Assembly (NCBI RefSeq): GCF_014842025.1 | Contig: NZ_JACYUY010000024.1 | Span: 33,606 to 97,605, forward strand | Direction: 5' to 3' | Origin: Massilia sp. CFBP 13721 | Lineage (GTDB): Bacteria; Pseudomonadota; Gammaproteobacteria; Burkholderiales; Burkholderiaceae_D | Length of the DNA: 64,000 nucleotides | In this document: in pieces, positions 50,435 through 58,789 of the stretch | Layout of the letters: each line of letters begins with the position of its first letter | Position numbering within the stretch: the first letter of the stretch is position 1 | Notes under the pieces: model-generated | Seen by the model: the letters and a program-made list of their open reading frames with translations, nothing else | Told to the model about the DNA's origin: nothing | Database searches by the model: none | Translations under genes and position numbers: made by a program

Positions 50435-50464
50435 AAATAAAAACGGGCCGGCATGGCCGGCCCG
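50435..50464 (-). terminator. Intrinsic terminator abutting the next gene's ribosome binding site
   Basis: On the reverse strand CGGGCCGGC-CAT-GCCGGCCCG is followed by TTTTTATTT. The GGAGG of the gene at 50421 begins about 4 bp later. It ends the transcript of the glycine-zipper gene (50598-51056). Confidence 0.88.
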
Positions 50465-50597
50465 CTGCATCAGGCAAGGTGCGCGGCGTAGCGAATGCTC
50501 CCTGTGCGCCGCCGGCATGGCGCCCGGTACGACGCGCGCAAGGCGTTCCCGGCTGCGGCGTTCACACTCGCTCCGTAGCGACGATCAGTACCGACGA

Positions 50598-51056
50598 TCA
50601 GTACCGATATACGCGGCCGTCGACCAGGCGCACGCGGTTGCCCACGCGCAGGTCGTAGACGCTGTCCTGGACCACGGTGCGGTATTCGCCGTTATCCATG
50701 CGCACGTTGACCTGGTACATCTCCTGGCCGCTGCCCGCATTGCGGTTCTTTTCGATGTTGTTGCCGACCAGGGCGCCGCCGACGCCGCCGGCCACCGTGG
50801 CGGCGGTACGGCCGCTGCCGCTGCCGACCTGGTTGCCGGCCAGTGCGCCGACCAGGGCGCCGACCACCGCGCCGCCACCGCTGGTGCGGTTCTCGGCCTG
50901 GGTCACCTGGATCGATTCGATGGTGCCGTAGCCCATCGAGGCGGTGTTGTTGTAACCGCCGTTGTTGCCGCTGTTATAGGACGGCGAGCTGGCGCAGCCC
51001 GAGAGCAGGGCGACGGCGGCAACCGCTGCGGCGGCGAAGGTGCGGGGTGCTTTCAT
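50598..51056 (-). CDS. Glycine-zipper 2TM lipoprotein
   Basis: 152 residues from ATG 51056, with GGAGAA upstream. Lipoprotein signal ending in LSGC; a Gly/Asn/Ser linker; a glycine-zipper (GGGAVVGALVGALAGNQVGSGSGRTAATVAGGVGGALVGNNIEKN); and a C-terminal YQVNVRMDNGEYRTVVQDSV domain of the SlyB/PcP type. The same layout recurs at 41640-42410. An exact GTGCG-ATGA-CGCAC operator lies 59 bp upstream. Confidence 0.92.
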   Translation of the reverse strand: MKAPRTFAAAAVAAVALLSGCASSPSYNSGNNGGYNNTASMGYGTIESIQVTQAENRTSGGGAVVGALVGALAGNQVGSGSGRTAATVAGGVGGALVGNNIEKNRNAGSGQEMYQVNVRMDNGEYRTVVQDSVYDLRVGNRVRLVDGRVYRY

Positions 51057-51114
51057 ATTGTTCTCCTGGCAAATGGTGTACGCCAAGAATAGGGGGACTG
51101 TCCGTGCGAGGTCT

Positions 51115-51128
51115 GTGCGATGACGCAC
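51115..51128 (-). promoter_or_regulatory. Stress-regulon operator site 7
   Basis: GTGCG-ATGA-CGCAC, a full match. A 23-bp gap on the reverse strand leads to TATTCT for the glycine-zipper lipoprotein gene. Confidence 0.78.
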
Positions 51129-51173
51129 TGTGTATTGCTTATTTAATATTATCGAACCGACATCTCCTGTTGT

Positions 51174-51187
51174 GTTCGACAGCGAAC
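51174..51187 (+). promoter_or_regulatory. Stress-regulon operator site 8
   Basis: GTTCG-ACAG-CGAAC, a perfect dyad of the GT(G/T)CG type. A 22-bp gap leads to TAAAAC at 51210-51215, ahead of the Cys-repeat gene at 51251. Confidence 0.72.
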
Positions 51188-51250
51188 AGAGTCGGACGTG
51201 CGAAGGGCGTAAAACATCATCAGGGACTACGCCACACGGAGAACAAGAAC

Positions 51251-51838
51251 ATGACAGCCAGATTGAAAAACATCCATGCACTGATGATCGTCGGCGCCGC
51301 ACTGTTGTGGTCGGCCCATGTCCGCGCGCAGGCAACGGCGCCGGTGGTGCAGTCGGTCACGGTGCCTGACGCCAAGACCGCCTGGAACACGGCGCGCGAT
51401 ACGGCTGCCGCCAATTACAAAGTGGCGCGCGCCCGTTGCGATGTCGTGACCGGCAACCCGCACGACGTGTGCGTCGCCGAGGCCAAGGCCGAGCGCGTGC
51501 GCGTCGAGGAAGAAGCGGGCGCCGCCTACAAGAACACCCTGAAAGCCTATACCCAGGCGCGCATGCGCATCGCCGACGCGAATTACGACCGCGACAAGGC
51601 GCGCTGCGGGGCGGTAACAGGCAACAACCGCGACGTGTGCATCAAGCAGGCCAAGGCGACGCTGATCGCGGCCCGTGCCGATGCCACCGCGGATCGCAAG
51701 ATGATCGAAGCGCGCAGCAATGCGCGTGAAGACAAACTGACGGCGGAATACCGGGTCGCACTCCAGAAGTGCGACGCGTTTGCCGGCGCGGCGAAAGACC
51801 AGTGCGTCGACGCCGCAAAAACCGCGTACGGCAAGTGA
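51251..51838 (+). CDS. Periplasmic three-repeat Cys-pair protein, function unknown
   Basis: 195 residues. A signal peptide (MIVGAALLWSAHVRAQA) is followed by three repeats carrying a Cys-x10-Cys type pair: ARCDVVTGNPHDVCVAEAKAE, ARCGAVTGNNRDVCIKQAKAT and QKCDAFAGAAKDQCVDAAKTA, joined by Ala/Arg-rich helices. Each pair may form a disulfide in a helical hairpin. Part of the unit recurs in the protein at 50029-50421. First gene of a forward operon (BON lipoprotein and AI-2E-type transporter follow) under site 8. Confidence 0.82.
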   Translation: MTARLKNIHALMIVGAALLWSAHVRAQATAPVVQSVTVPDAKTAWNTARDTAAANYKVARARCDVVTGNPHDVCVAEAKAERVRVEEEAGAAYKNTLKAYTQARMRIADANYDRDKARCGAVTGNNRDVCIKQAKATLIAARADATADRKMIEARSNAREDKLTAEYRVALQKCDAFAGAAKDQCVDAAKTAYGK

Positions 51839-51898
51839 CGTACCGGAAATGCTCACCTGAGCACATTGACTTTGACCATTAACAGAAAGGGATACATC

Positions 51899-52213
51899 AT
51901 GAAAATCACCCAACGCCTCGCCACCGCCGTCTTCGCCGGCGCACTCGCCTTCACCATGGTTGGCTGCGCTTCCGGTCCACAAAAGGCGAGCGCCGGCGAA
52001 TACATCGACGACAGCGTCATCACCGCCAAGGTGAAAGCCGCCTTCGCAGCTGACCCAACCGTCAAGGCGACCGAAATCAACGTCGAGACCTTCAAGGGTG
52101 ACGTCCAGCTGTCGGGCTTCGTGGCCCAGCCTGGCGATGCACAGCGCGCAGTTGACGTCGCTCGCGGCATCAAGGGTGTAACCTCGGTCAAGAACGACAT
52201 CCGCGTGAAATAA
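51899..52213 (+). CDS. BON-domain lipoprotein
   Basis: 104 residues. Lipoprotein signal ending VGC (LATAVFAGALAFTMVGCAS), then a BON domain: SVITAKVKAAFAADPTVKATEINVETFKGDVQLSGFVAQPGDAQRAVDVARGIKGVTSVKNDIRVK. It is a close relative of the BON gene at 43797-44111. AAAGGGA lies before ATG 51899. It is 60 bp downstream of the Cys-repeat gene and 47 bp upstream of the AI-2E-type gene. Confidence 0.92.
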   Translation: MKITQRLATAVFAGALAFTMVGCASGPQKASAGEYIDDSVITAKVKAAFAADPTVKATEINVETFKGDVQLSGFVAQPGDAQRAVDVARGIKGVTSVKNDIRVK

Positions 52214-52260
52214 TCCCCGCCACCGGGCGGCGGTCCGGCAACCTTTCATTTGGCAAACCT

Positions 52261-53520
52261 ATGCATCTCGCCAGTCCTGGCTCGGTCCCCGCCGAGCCGA
52301 ACAAGCCCGCCGCCCCGGAGGCCCCGCCGGTCATCGCCAATGAGATGACCGGCGTTGCTCCCCCCGAGGTGCACGTCGAACCCGGCGATGTCACGCTGAC
52401 GTCCGGCGGCTTGCGCCTGCCGATCCACGTCAATGCCCGCGGCCTGTCGCTCGGCATCATGGCCACGGTCGCGTTCGTCTTCGCCCTGCAGTGGGCGCAA
52501 AAATTCTTCGTGCCGCTCCTGCTCGGCATTTTCATCGCCTATACGCTCAGCCCGGTCGTGCGCTGGCTCGAGCGCATCCATATCAAGCGCGTCATCGGCG
52601 CCGGCCTGGTCACGGCAATCCTGATCGGCGGCCTCGGCGCCACCATGTACCGCCTGCAGGACGAATTCTTCAATATCATCGACGAGCTGCCGACGCTGAC
52701 GCAGAAGGTGACCAAGCTGGTGAGCAGCGCGGTGACTGGGCAAGGCTCGACGATCGAGCAAATGCGCCGGGCCGCCGCCGAAATCGAAAAGGCCACCGCC
52801 GGCGTCGGCGAGAACAAGGATGCACGCCTGATCCAGCGCCGCCCGACGCTGTCGCAGCCGCAGTCGCCGGCATTTCGCGTCACCGACTGGCTGCTGGCCG
52901 GTTCGGTGGGCCTGGCCGCCTTCATCACGCAAGCCACGATGGTGCTGTTCCTCGTGTTTTTCCTGCTGCTGGCCGGCGATACCTTCAAGCGCAAGCTGGT
53001 CAAGCTGACCGGCCCCTCGCTGACGCGCAAGAAAGTCACGGTGCACATCCTGGACGACATCAATACATCGATCCAGAACTACATGTTCATGCTGCTGGTA
53101 ACCAATATCCTGCTGGCGCTGCTGATGTGGGTGGCGCTGCGTGCGATCGGCCTGAACAACGCCGGCGCCTGGGCGATTTTCGCCGGCGTCGCCCACATCA
53201 TGCCGTATTTCGGCCCGCTCCTGATCACGGTCGCCACCGGCCTGGTTGCCTTCATGCAGTTCGAGTCGCTGCGCATGGTGATCCTCGTGGCCGGCGCCTC
53301 GATGGGCATCGCCACCCTGGTCGGGATGGTGGTTACGACCTGGATGACCGGCAAGATCGCCAAGATGAATCCCGCGGCCGTGTTCGTCAGCCTGCTGTTC
53401 TGGGGCTGGTTGTGGGGGATGTGGGGACTGCTGCTGGGGGTACCGGTGGTGGTGATCCTCAAGACGGTGGCCGAGCGGGTCGAGGGCATGGAAGTGGTGG
53501 CGGAGTTGCTGGGCGAGTAG
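52261..53520 (+). CDS. AI-2E family transporter/exporter
   Basis: 419 residues. About eight membrane helices, with the AI-2E-family features FVPLLLGIFIAYTLSPVVRWLERI near the N-terminus, a soluble helical region (about 130-210), LVFFLLLAGDTFKRKLVKLTGPSLTRKK, and NAGAWAIFAGVAHIMPYFGPLLITVATGLVAF. Members export autoinducer-2, act as Na+/H+ antiporters, or have unknown cargo. No strong ribosome binding site is visible before ATG 52261. The TAG stop coincides with a GTAGGGTAG half-element of the repeat family. Confidence 0.92.
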   Translation: MHLASPGSVPAEPNKPAAPEAPPVIANEMTGVAPPEVHVEPGDVTLTSGGLRLPIHVNARGLSLGIMATVAFVFALQWAQKFFVPLLLGIFIAYTLSPVVRWLERIHIKRVIGAGLVTAILIGGLGATMYRLQDEFFNIIDELPTLTQKVTKLVSSAVTGQGSTIEQMRRAAAEIEKATAGVGENKDARLIQRRPTLSQPQSPAFRVTDWLLAGSVGLAAFITQATMVLFLVFFLLLAGDTFKRKLVKLTGPSLTRKKVTVHILDDINTSIQNYMFMLLVTNILLALLMWVALRAIGLNNAGAWAIFAGVAHIMPYFGPLLITVATGLVAFMQFESLRMVILVAGASMGIATLVGMVVTTWMTGKIAKMNPAAVFVSLLFWGWLWGMWGLLLGVPVVVILKTVAERVEGMEVVAELLGE

Positions 53521-53572
53521 GGTAGACTCGGTCCACGCGTGAACGATCAATCATCGGGAACGTATAAAAAGC

Positions 53573-53604
53573 CGGCGCGGACCAATATGGTTTCGCGCCG
53601 TTTT
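53573..53604 (+). terminator. Terminator of the AI-2E operon
   Basis: CGGCGCG-GACC and GGTT-CGCGCCG form the stem, followed by TTTT. An A-run before it may allow reverse-strand termination too. Confidence 0.82.
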
Positions 53605-53689
53605 ACTTTGCCTTTCTTCGCGCTCATCGCGGGGCGTAACGGTCGGGTGTTTACGGGCACGTAAAACGCGTGGATCATTGCCAGCGTAT

Positions 53690-53720
53690 AAAAAAAGCGC
53701 GGACCCACATGGATCCGCGC
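53690..53720 (-). terminator. Terminator of the BrkB gene
   Basis: GCGCGGA (53697-53703) and TCCGCGC (53714-53720) form the stem. On the reverse strand it is followed by seven Ts, 25 bp after the gene. Confidence 0.85.
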
Positions 53721-53746
53721 CGTTGTGCTTCATCGAACAACCAGAC

Positions 53747-54676
53747 TCACGCCATCCGCTTCACATTCTTCGCCCCGGTTTCATACCCCGGCTTGTGGCG
53801 CAAGCTTCCCAGCTGCAGCGCATACTGGCGGGCGAACTCGGCGCCGAGGAAGAAGATCTGGGCCGAGTAATATACCCACAGCAGCAGGGCGATCAGCGAA
53901 CCGGCCGCGCCGAAGCTGCTGGCGGCGCCGCTGTTGCCGATGTACAGGCCGATCGCGAACTTGCCCAGCGTGAACATGGCGGCGGTACCGAGGGCGCCGA
54001 TGGTCACGTCATGCCAGGATAGCTTGATGCGTGGCAGCAGCTTGTAGATGACTCCGAACATCGTCGCGATCACGAGGAATCCGATGCACGAGGACACCCA
54101 GCCCATGATCACGGCCGAGTCTTTCCATATGCCACCAAGATAATTTTCGACAACTGCCGTCGCGGCACTGACGACGAGCGAGACCAGCAGCAGGAAGCCC
54201 AGCACCAGGATCAGACCGAACGAGAGCACGCGTGTACGTACCGTGTCCCACCAGCCCGCGTCCTTCGGCGCAGGCACGTCCCAGATCTCGTCGAGGCTGT
54301 CTTTCAGCTCGGCGAATACGCTGGTGGCGCCCACCAGCAGCAGCACGGTTGCGATGATCGTCGCAAACCGGCCGGTTTCCTTGTCCCGTGCACCGGCCAG
54401 GATTGCCTGGATCGTTTCAGCGCCTTCCTTGCCGACCAAGCCGCGCAGTTCATTAAGCAATTGCCCCTGCGCCGCTTCGGCGCCGTAGAAAAAGCCCGCC
54501 ACGGCAATCACCAGCACCAGGATTGGCGCCATCGAGAAGAGGGTGTAAAAGGCGAGGGCCGCACCCTTGCTGGCAGCGCGGTGCGCCAGCCACTCCGTGA
54601 CCGCGCATTTCATGATGTGGACAATCTGGCGCGAGTAGGGAAACCATTGTTTTTTATCTTTATCGACCGTGTCCAT
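53747..54676 (-). CDS. YihY/BrkB-family inner-membrane protein
   Basis: 309 residues with about six membrane helices. Landmarks are KGAALAFYTLFSMAPILVLVIAVAGFFYG near residue 40, LLVGATSVFAELKDSLDEIWDVP, and SLIALLLWVYYSAQIFFLGAEFARQYA at the end, all typical of the YihY/BrkB family. Its function is not settled; some members are linked to resistance to serum or envelope stress. CCGGAGAAT precedes the ATG. The ribosome binding site lies directly after the ompA terminator hairpin, so read-through from ompA is likely to drive it. Confidence 0.93.
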   Translation of the reverse strand: MDTVDKDKKQWFPYSRQIVHIMKCAVTEWLAHRAASKGAALAFYTLFSMAPILVLVIAVAGFFYGAEAAQGQLLNELRGLVGKEGAETIQAILAGARDKETGRFATIIATVLLLVGATSVFAELKDSLDEIWDVPAPKDAGWWDTVRTRVLSFGLILVLGFLLLVSLVVSAATAVVENYLGGIWKDSAVIMGWVSSCIGFLVIATMFGVIYKLLPRIKLSWHDVTIGALGTAAMFTLGKFAIGLYIGNSGAASSFGAAGSLIALLLWVYYSAQIFFLGAEFARQYALQLGSLRHKPGYETGAKNVKRMA

Positions 54677-54690
54677 ACAGATTCTCCGGA

Positions 54691-54760
54691 AAAAGAAAAG
54701 GGGTACCAGGTCCGGTCGAGTGCGTGCCTGAACACGTGCTCGACCGGGCGAAGTACCCCT
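54691..54760 (-). terminator. Long-stem terminator of the OmpA gene
   Basis: On the reverse strand GGGGTAC...CCCGGTCGAG pairs with CTCGACCGG...GTACCCC and is followed by TTTTCTTTTT. It ends 15 bp before the BrkB start codon, at the BrkB ribosome binding site. Confidence 0.85.
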
Positions 54761-54812
54761 CAGGCCGCATCACGCCCCTCCGCGCGAGGCGGAGTGGCGG
54801 ACGAGAACTCAA

Positions 54813-55838
54813 TTACTGAACGCGTTTCTCGATCGTGATTTGCTCGACCTCGACGCGGCGGTTTGGTTCCAGGCAAGCGATCAGCGCGGTGCGGTTCTTG
54901 TCGTTGCAAGTCACGACAGGATTGGCTTCGCCTTTGCCGATGGCGTTCAGGCGGCTGCCGTCGATGCCTTTGCCGATCAGGTATTCACGCACGGATTGTG
55001 CACGACGCTCCGACAGCTTCTGGTTGTATTTCTCCGAGCCCAGGCGGTCGGTGTAACCGGTGATGTCGACGTTGGTGATGCTGGTGTCGGCTTGCAGGGC
55101 GGCGGCGATTTCGTCCAGGCGTGGCGCTGGCATGACCAGTTTGGCCTGGTCGAATTCGAACATCTTGGTGGCCGACAGGGTGACTTTTTCGAAGCGTGCT
55201 GGCGGCGGAGCAACCGGTGCCGGTGCTGGCGCTGGCGCCGGTGCTTCGACCACTGGTGCCGGTGCCGGAGCAACGTAGGCGACTGGTGGCGGGTTGAACG
55301 AATAGTTCACGCCGATGGTCAGGTACTTGTTGTTTGGCTTGTTGAAGCCATACAGCTCGTCGTGGCGCAGGTTGCTGCGCACCGAGCGCAGGTCGACGTG
55401 CAGCGCCAGTTGCGGCATCAGGTCAGCCTGGACGCCGATACCGGCGGTCCAGTATGGGGAGTTCTTGCTCACGCGGCGGAACTGGTTTTCTACCTTGTCG
55501 CGTTCGGCGCCGATACCGACCAGAATGAATGGACGGACTTTGCTGCGCGACAGCATCAGCAGGCCGTCCACGCCGATCAGCGTCTGGCGATAACGGGCGC
55601 CGCCGTCTTCAGCACGAACGTGGGAGCCGCCGATCTGGACGTCGAAATACTGGTTGACGTTCTTGCCGAACTTCAGACCACCGCCCCAGTCTTTATCGTC
55701 CACGCCGAAGTCCGCGTCAGGCTTCATGCCGACGATGCTTGGCTGGATATACCAGGACGGGTTGATTTCTTGGGCCAGCGTGGTGCCGGTAGCGCAGAGC
55801 ATGGCGACAGCCAGGGCGATCTTCTTCGTATTGTTCAC
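54813..55838 (-). CDS. OmpA-family outer-membrane protein
   Basis: 341 residues from a GTG at 55838, with GGGAG 7 bp before it. Signal peptide ends ATGTTLAQ. Residues about 25-190 form an eight-stranded OmpA barrel (WYIQPSIVGMKPDADFGVDDKDWGGGLKFGKNV, YLTIGVNYSF). A Pro/Ala hinge (APAPAPVVEAPAPAPAPAPVAPP) leads to the C-terminal OmpA domain (MFEFDQAKLVMPAPRLDEI, TNVDITGYTDRLGSEKYN, LEPNRRVEVEQITI). It is the major barrel/peptidoglycan anchor type. Its promoter has a perfect GGTGCG-CTAG-CGCACC palindrome with class II spacing. Confidence 0.94.
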   Translation of the reverse strand: MNNTKKIALAVAMLCATGTTLAQEINPSWYIQPSIVGMKPDADFGVDDKDWGGGLKFGKNVNQYFDVQIGGSHVRAEDGGARYRQTLIGVDGLLMLSRSKVRPFILVGIGAERDKVENQFRRVSKNSPYWTAGIGVQADLMPQLALHVDLRSVRSNLRHDELYGFNKPNNKYLTIGVNYSFNPPPVAYVAPAPAPVVEAPAPAPAPAPVAPPPARFEKVTLSATKMFEFDQAKLVMPAPRLDEIAAALQADTSITNVDITGYTDRLGSEKYNQKLSERRAQSVREYLIGKGIDGSRLNAIGKGEANPVVTCNDKNRTALIACLEPNRRVEVEQITIEKRVQ

Positions 55839-56308
55839 AGGAAACTCCCATAAGTGATGAAAAGGTAGGGTGACATCGCGTGCTTGACAGTGATGTTGGA
55901 GTGAAGAATACGAGGTGGAGTTCAAGAGGGTCGGTGCGCTAGCGCACCTACATATACTGCTGAGTGACAAATTTACAACGGATTTTCTGGCTAAGACACC
56001 ATCCCTTTATATAGAGAGGATAATTTAGTGTAATTTCTACAATAAATTCTTTTAGAAAAAATATTGTCGTTAGGCGTTGTTTTATTGCGACAAGTGTCGA
56101 GTTCGCAACAGGGTATGAATTTCCTCAAAGACATGTTTAACAAAATGCTCGCTGGAATTTTGCCAATGTGGGATGGCGCACAGACCGGCCGGTGTGACGC
56201 AGGCAATCTTGAGGCCAGTTAAGCGGAACCCGAGGTGTTGTCAGAGTGTCAGACCACACACAGCGACCCGGACCTCCCAGTCTCTCTCTCTATTTGGAGT
56301 ACACCAAC
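55839..56308. other. Divergent A+T-rich intergenic region
   Basis: 470 bp without a gene. Left part: ompA promoter and operator site 9. The centre (about 55980-56140) is markedly A+T-rich. The right part holds a CT-rich run (CTCTCTCTC) just before the winged-helix gene. No RNA gene is recognised. Confidence 0.55.
55934..55947 (-). promoter_or_regulatory. Stress-regulon operator site 9 (ompA)
   Basis: GTGCG-CTAG-CGCAC within a perfect 16-bp palindrome (55933-55948). A 23-bp gap on the reverse strand leads to TATTCT, the same -10 and spacing as at site 7. Confidence 0.8.
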
Positions 56309-56914
56309 ATGCATGCAACGACTCATCACAACGCGGTGCAAGGCGACATCGGCGCAGTGCACACTTCCAGCAATTCAGCGCTGATCGAACGCGTCCCGCC
56401 ACAGCCAACCGAGCGCGCGCCCATTTCGCTGGCGCCGATCGAGCGTGTGCGGTCGACTTCTGCCACGCAGCGTCGGATCGAAAACATGCAAAAGCTGATC
56501 AACGAATTGTCGACCCACGAAATGCTGGCCGACGAAATCGCCTGGTTCCTGAAGTTTTCGCCATCGGGCGCCCGCAAGTACATTCGCGACCTGCGCGAAG
56601 CCGGCGTGATCGAACTGGCGCGCTACATCGAAGGCACCGCCACCTACCTGGGCAAGGCTGTATACCAGATCTGTCCCGACCAGGAACGCGTGAAAGCCTT
56701 CCTCGCCGCGATCTGCCAGCCGAAGCGCGAAGGCGTCGCCCCGCGCAAGGAACGTCCAGGCCTGCGCGAGCAGAGCATGGCCGGCAGCGGCCGCCACTTC
56801 CACATCCTGGCCGACGACACCCATTACGCCATCCGCGTGAACCGCAGCCCGGTCACCCGCGATCCGCTCGTCGCCGCGTTGTTCGGCCCGGCGCCTAGCC
56901 AGATCGGCAAGTAA
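56309..56914 (+). CDS. Winged-helix DNA-binding protein, function unknown
   Basis: 201 residues from ATG 56309, with GGAG upstream. The centre (about 55-100) is a winged helix: MQKLINELSTHEMLADEIAWFLKFSPSGARKYIRDLREAGVIELARYI. A C-terminal LADDTHYAIRVNRSPVTRDPLVAALFG segment follows. The basic, Ser-rich N-terminus looks disordered. I recognise the HTH shape but not a named family. It is divergent from ompA and may regulate it; that is inference. Confidence 0.75.
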   Translation: MHATTHHNAVQGDIGAVHTSSNSALIERVPPQPTERAPISLAPIERVRSTSATQRRIENMQKLINELSTHEMLADEIAWFLKFSPSGARKYIRDLREAGVIELARYIEGTATYLGKAVYQICPDQERVKAFLAAICQPKREGVAPRKERPGLREQSMAGSGRHFHILADDTHYAIRVNRSPVTRDPLVAALFGPAPSQIGK

Positions 56915-56986
56915 CACGCTCTGACGAAGCGCGCCGAGGTGGAGACCCGAAGCGCACTTCCGTAACCGACGATCGCTGTCGTCAAG

Positions 56987-57013
56987 CAAATGCCGCGCAC
57001 TGCGCGGCATTTG
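56987..57013 (+). terminator. Hairpin after the winged-helix gene
   Basis: CAAATGCCGCGC and GCGCGGCATTTG form a 12-bp stem around ACT, followed by TCG. The T-tract is short, so efficiency is uncertain. Confidence 0.7.
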
Positions 57014-57127
57014 TCGTTAACGCGCCATTCACGCACCAAAACGGCAACGTTGAAAACCCGGCAACAGGCCCCACCTGCGCTCGAAGGCGATCCTGCCGCA
57101 TCCATCATTCCCACCAAAGGAGTTCCC

Positions 57128-57877
57128 ATGCTGCCAACTGCCGCATCCCTGGAAGGCCAGCCCGTACCGCAGGTCACGTTCAAGGCGCGCCCCGACAACC
57201 AGTGGCGCGACCTGACGACGGACCAGCTGTTCAAGGGCAAGACCGTGGTCGTGTTCTCGTTGCCGGGGGCATATACGCCGACTTGCTCCTCGACCCATCT
57301 GCCGCGTTTTAACGAATTGGCGCCGGTGTTTCGCGACAATGGCATCGACGATATCGTCTGCTTCTCGGTCAACGACGCGTTCGTGATGAACGAATGGAAG
57401 AGCGGCCAGGATGCCGACGACATTACCTTCGTCCCCGACGGCAACGGCGATTTTGCGCGCGCCATGGGGATGCTGGTCGACAAGCGCGAGTTGGGCTTCG
57501 GCATGCGCTCCTGGCGTTATTCGATGCTGGTGCGCGACGGCATCATCGAGAAGATCTTCATCGAAGACGACGGCGACGAGGAGGATGATCCGTTCCACGT
57601 GTCCGACGCCGACACCATGCTGCGCCACATCAATCCGGAGGCGCGCGCGCCGGAGCCGATCGTCATGTTCTCGCGCCCCGGTTGCCCGTTCTGCGCGCGT
57701 GCCAAGGCGGCGCTGGCCGAACGCCGCCTGCGCTATACCGATATCTCGCAAGACAAGAGGATTAATACCAGCGTGCTGCGGGCGGTGAGCGGGCACCTCA
57801 CCTGGCCCCAGGTGTTCATCGGCGGCCGCCTGGTCGGCGGCGCGGACGAACTCGACGCTTACTTGTCCAACGCATGA
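57128..57877 (+). CDS. Peroxiredoxin-glutaredoxin fusion (Prx5-Grx)
   Basis: 249 residues from ATG 57128, with AAAGGAG upstream; the frame extends further but the extension is not conserved-looking. Residues about 1-165 are a Prx5-type peroxiredoxin with the peroxidatic Cys in PGAYTPTCSSTHLPRF. Residues about 175-249 are a glutaredoxin with CPFC in FSRPGCPFCARAKAAL, plus TWPQVFIGG and GGADEL. It reduces peroxides and is recycled by glutathione through its own Grx domain. It shares an operon (28 bp) with mtfA. Confidence 0.95.
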   Translation: MLPTAASLEGQPVPQVTFKARPDNQWRDLTTDQLFKGKTVVVFSLPGAYTPTCSSTHLPRFNELAPVFRDNGIDDIVCFSVNDAFVMNEWKSGQDADDITFVPDGNGDFARAMGMLVDKRELGFGMRSWRYSMLVRDGIIEKIFIEDDGDEEDDPFHVSDADTMLRHINPEARAPEPIVMFSRPGCPFCARAKAALAERRLRYTDISQDKRINTSVLRAVSGHLTWPQVFIGGRLVGGADELDAYLSNA

Positions 57878-57905
57878 ACCCCTATCCATTTGCGGGAGCT
57901 GTGTG

Positions 57906-58784
57906 ATGGAAGCGCTGTTGACCGTATCGGCCCTGGTGGCCGCCGGCTTGCTGGCCTGGGCCGTGCCGCGCTGGCGCCTGCGCCGCGCACTCGCCCGGCC
58001 ACTGGCCGCCACCGAACTGGCGATCCTGGAACGCAATGTCGACCAGTACCGGGCCATGGATGCGGGCCAGCGCGCCCGCCTCGAGCGCCTGGTGCGGCGC
58101 TTCCTGCACGAAAAAACCTTTGTCGGCTGCGCCGGCCTCGAGATCACCGAGGAGATGCGCCTGACGATTGCCGGCCAGGCTTGCCTGCTGCTGCTGGGCG
58201 CGCGGGGCGAGGCCGTATATCCGACCTTGAGCGCGGTGCTGGTCTACCCGGGCGCATTCCTGGTGCCGCGCCGCCAGGTCGACGCGGCCGGCGTCGTCAC
58301 CGAGGAGCGCCAGGACTTGCTGGGCGAATCCTGGGGCGACGGGCGGGTGATCCTGTCCTGGGACCACGTGCGCCGCGCCGGCATGCGCGAGTTGCCTTCG
58401 CATACGCCGTTGCACAATGTCGTCCTGCACGAATTCGCCCACCAGCTCGACAGCGAATCGGGCACCACCAACGGCGCACCCTACCTGGGCAGCCAGGAGC
58501 GTTACCGCAGCTGGTCGGAAGTGCTCTCGCGCGACTTCGCGGCGTTGCGCCACGACGCCTGGTTCGGCCATGAAGGCGTACTCGACCATTATGGCGCGAC
58601 CAACCCGGCCGAGTTCTTCGCGGTCGCCACCGAAGCCTTTTTCGAGCAGCCGCACCGCCTGGCCGTGCGCCATGCGGCCTTGTACGAGGAATTCCTGAAG
58701 TATTACCGGGTCGATCCACGCGCCTGGCAGGCGCCGCCGCAACTCGAGCCGGACTACAGCGTTGTGTATGGACAATGGCAATAG
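57906..58784 (+). CDS. mtfA: M90-family zinc metallopeptidase MtfA
   Basis: 292 residues. GGGAG precedes ATG 57906. The peptidase motif is LHEFAHQLDSESGTTNGAP (HExxH plus downstream), with a further GATNPAEFFAVATEAFFEQPHRL region supplying a Glu ligand. MtfA in E. coli sequesters the glucose-repressor Mlc and shows aminopeptidase activity. The N-terminal 45 residues include a hydrophobic helix (LLTVSALVAAGLLAWAV), so this form may be membrane-anchored, unlike E. coli MtfA. Confidence 0.92.
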   Translation: MEALLTVSALVAAGLLAWAVPRWRLRRALARPLAATELAILERNVDQYRAMDAGQRARLERLVRRFLHEKTFVGCAGLEITEEMRLTIAGQACLLLLGARGEAVYPTLSAVLVYPGAFLVPRRQVDAAGVVTEERQDLLGESWGDGRVILSWDHVRRAGMRELPSHTPLHNVVLHEFAHQLDSESGTTNGAPYLGSQERYRSWSEVLSRDFAALRHDAWFGHEGVLDHYGATNPAEFFAVATEAFFEQPHRLAVRHAALYEEFLKYYRVDPRAWQAPPQLEPDYSVVYGQWQ

Positions 58785-58789
58785 ACTGC

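Noticed and set aside
53551..53733. 60-residue reverse frame after the AI-2E gene
   Set aside because: It spans both terminators between convergent operons and has no ribosome binding site or conserved features.
54720..54733. GTGCG-TGCC-TGAAC as an operator for the BrkB gene
   Set aside because: It falls in the loop of the ompA terminator, and the sequence 22-23 bp downstream is the T-run, not a -10.
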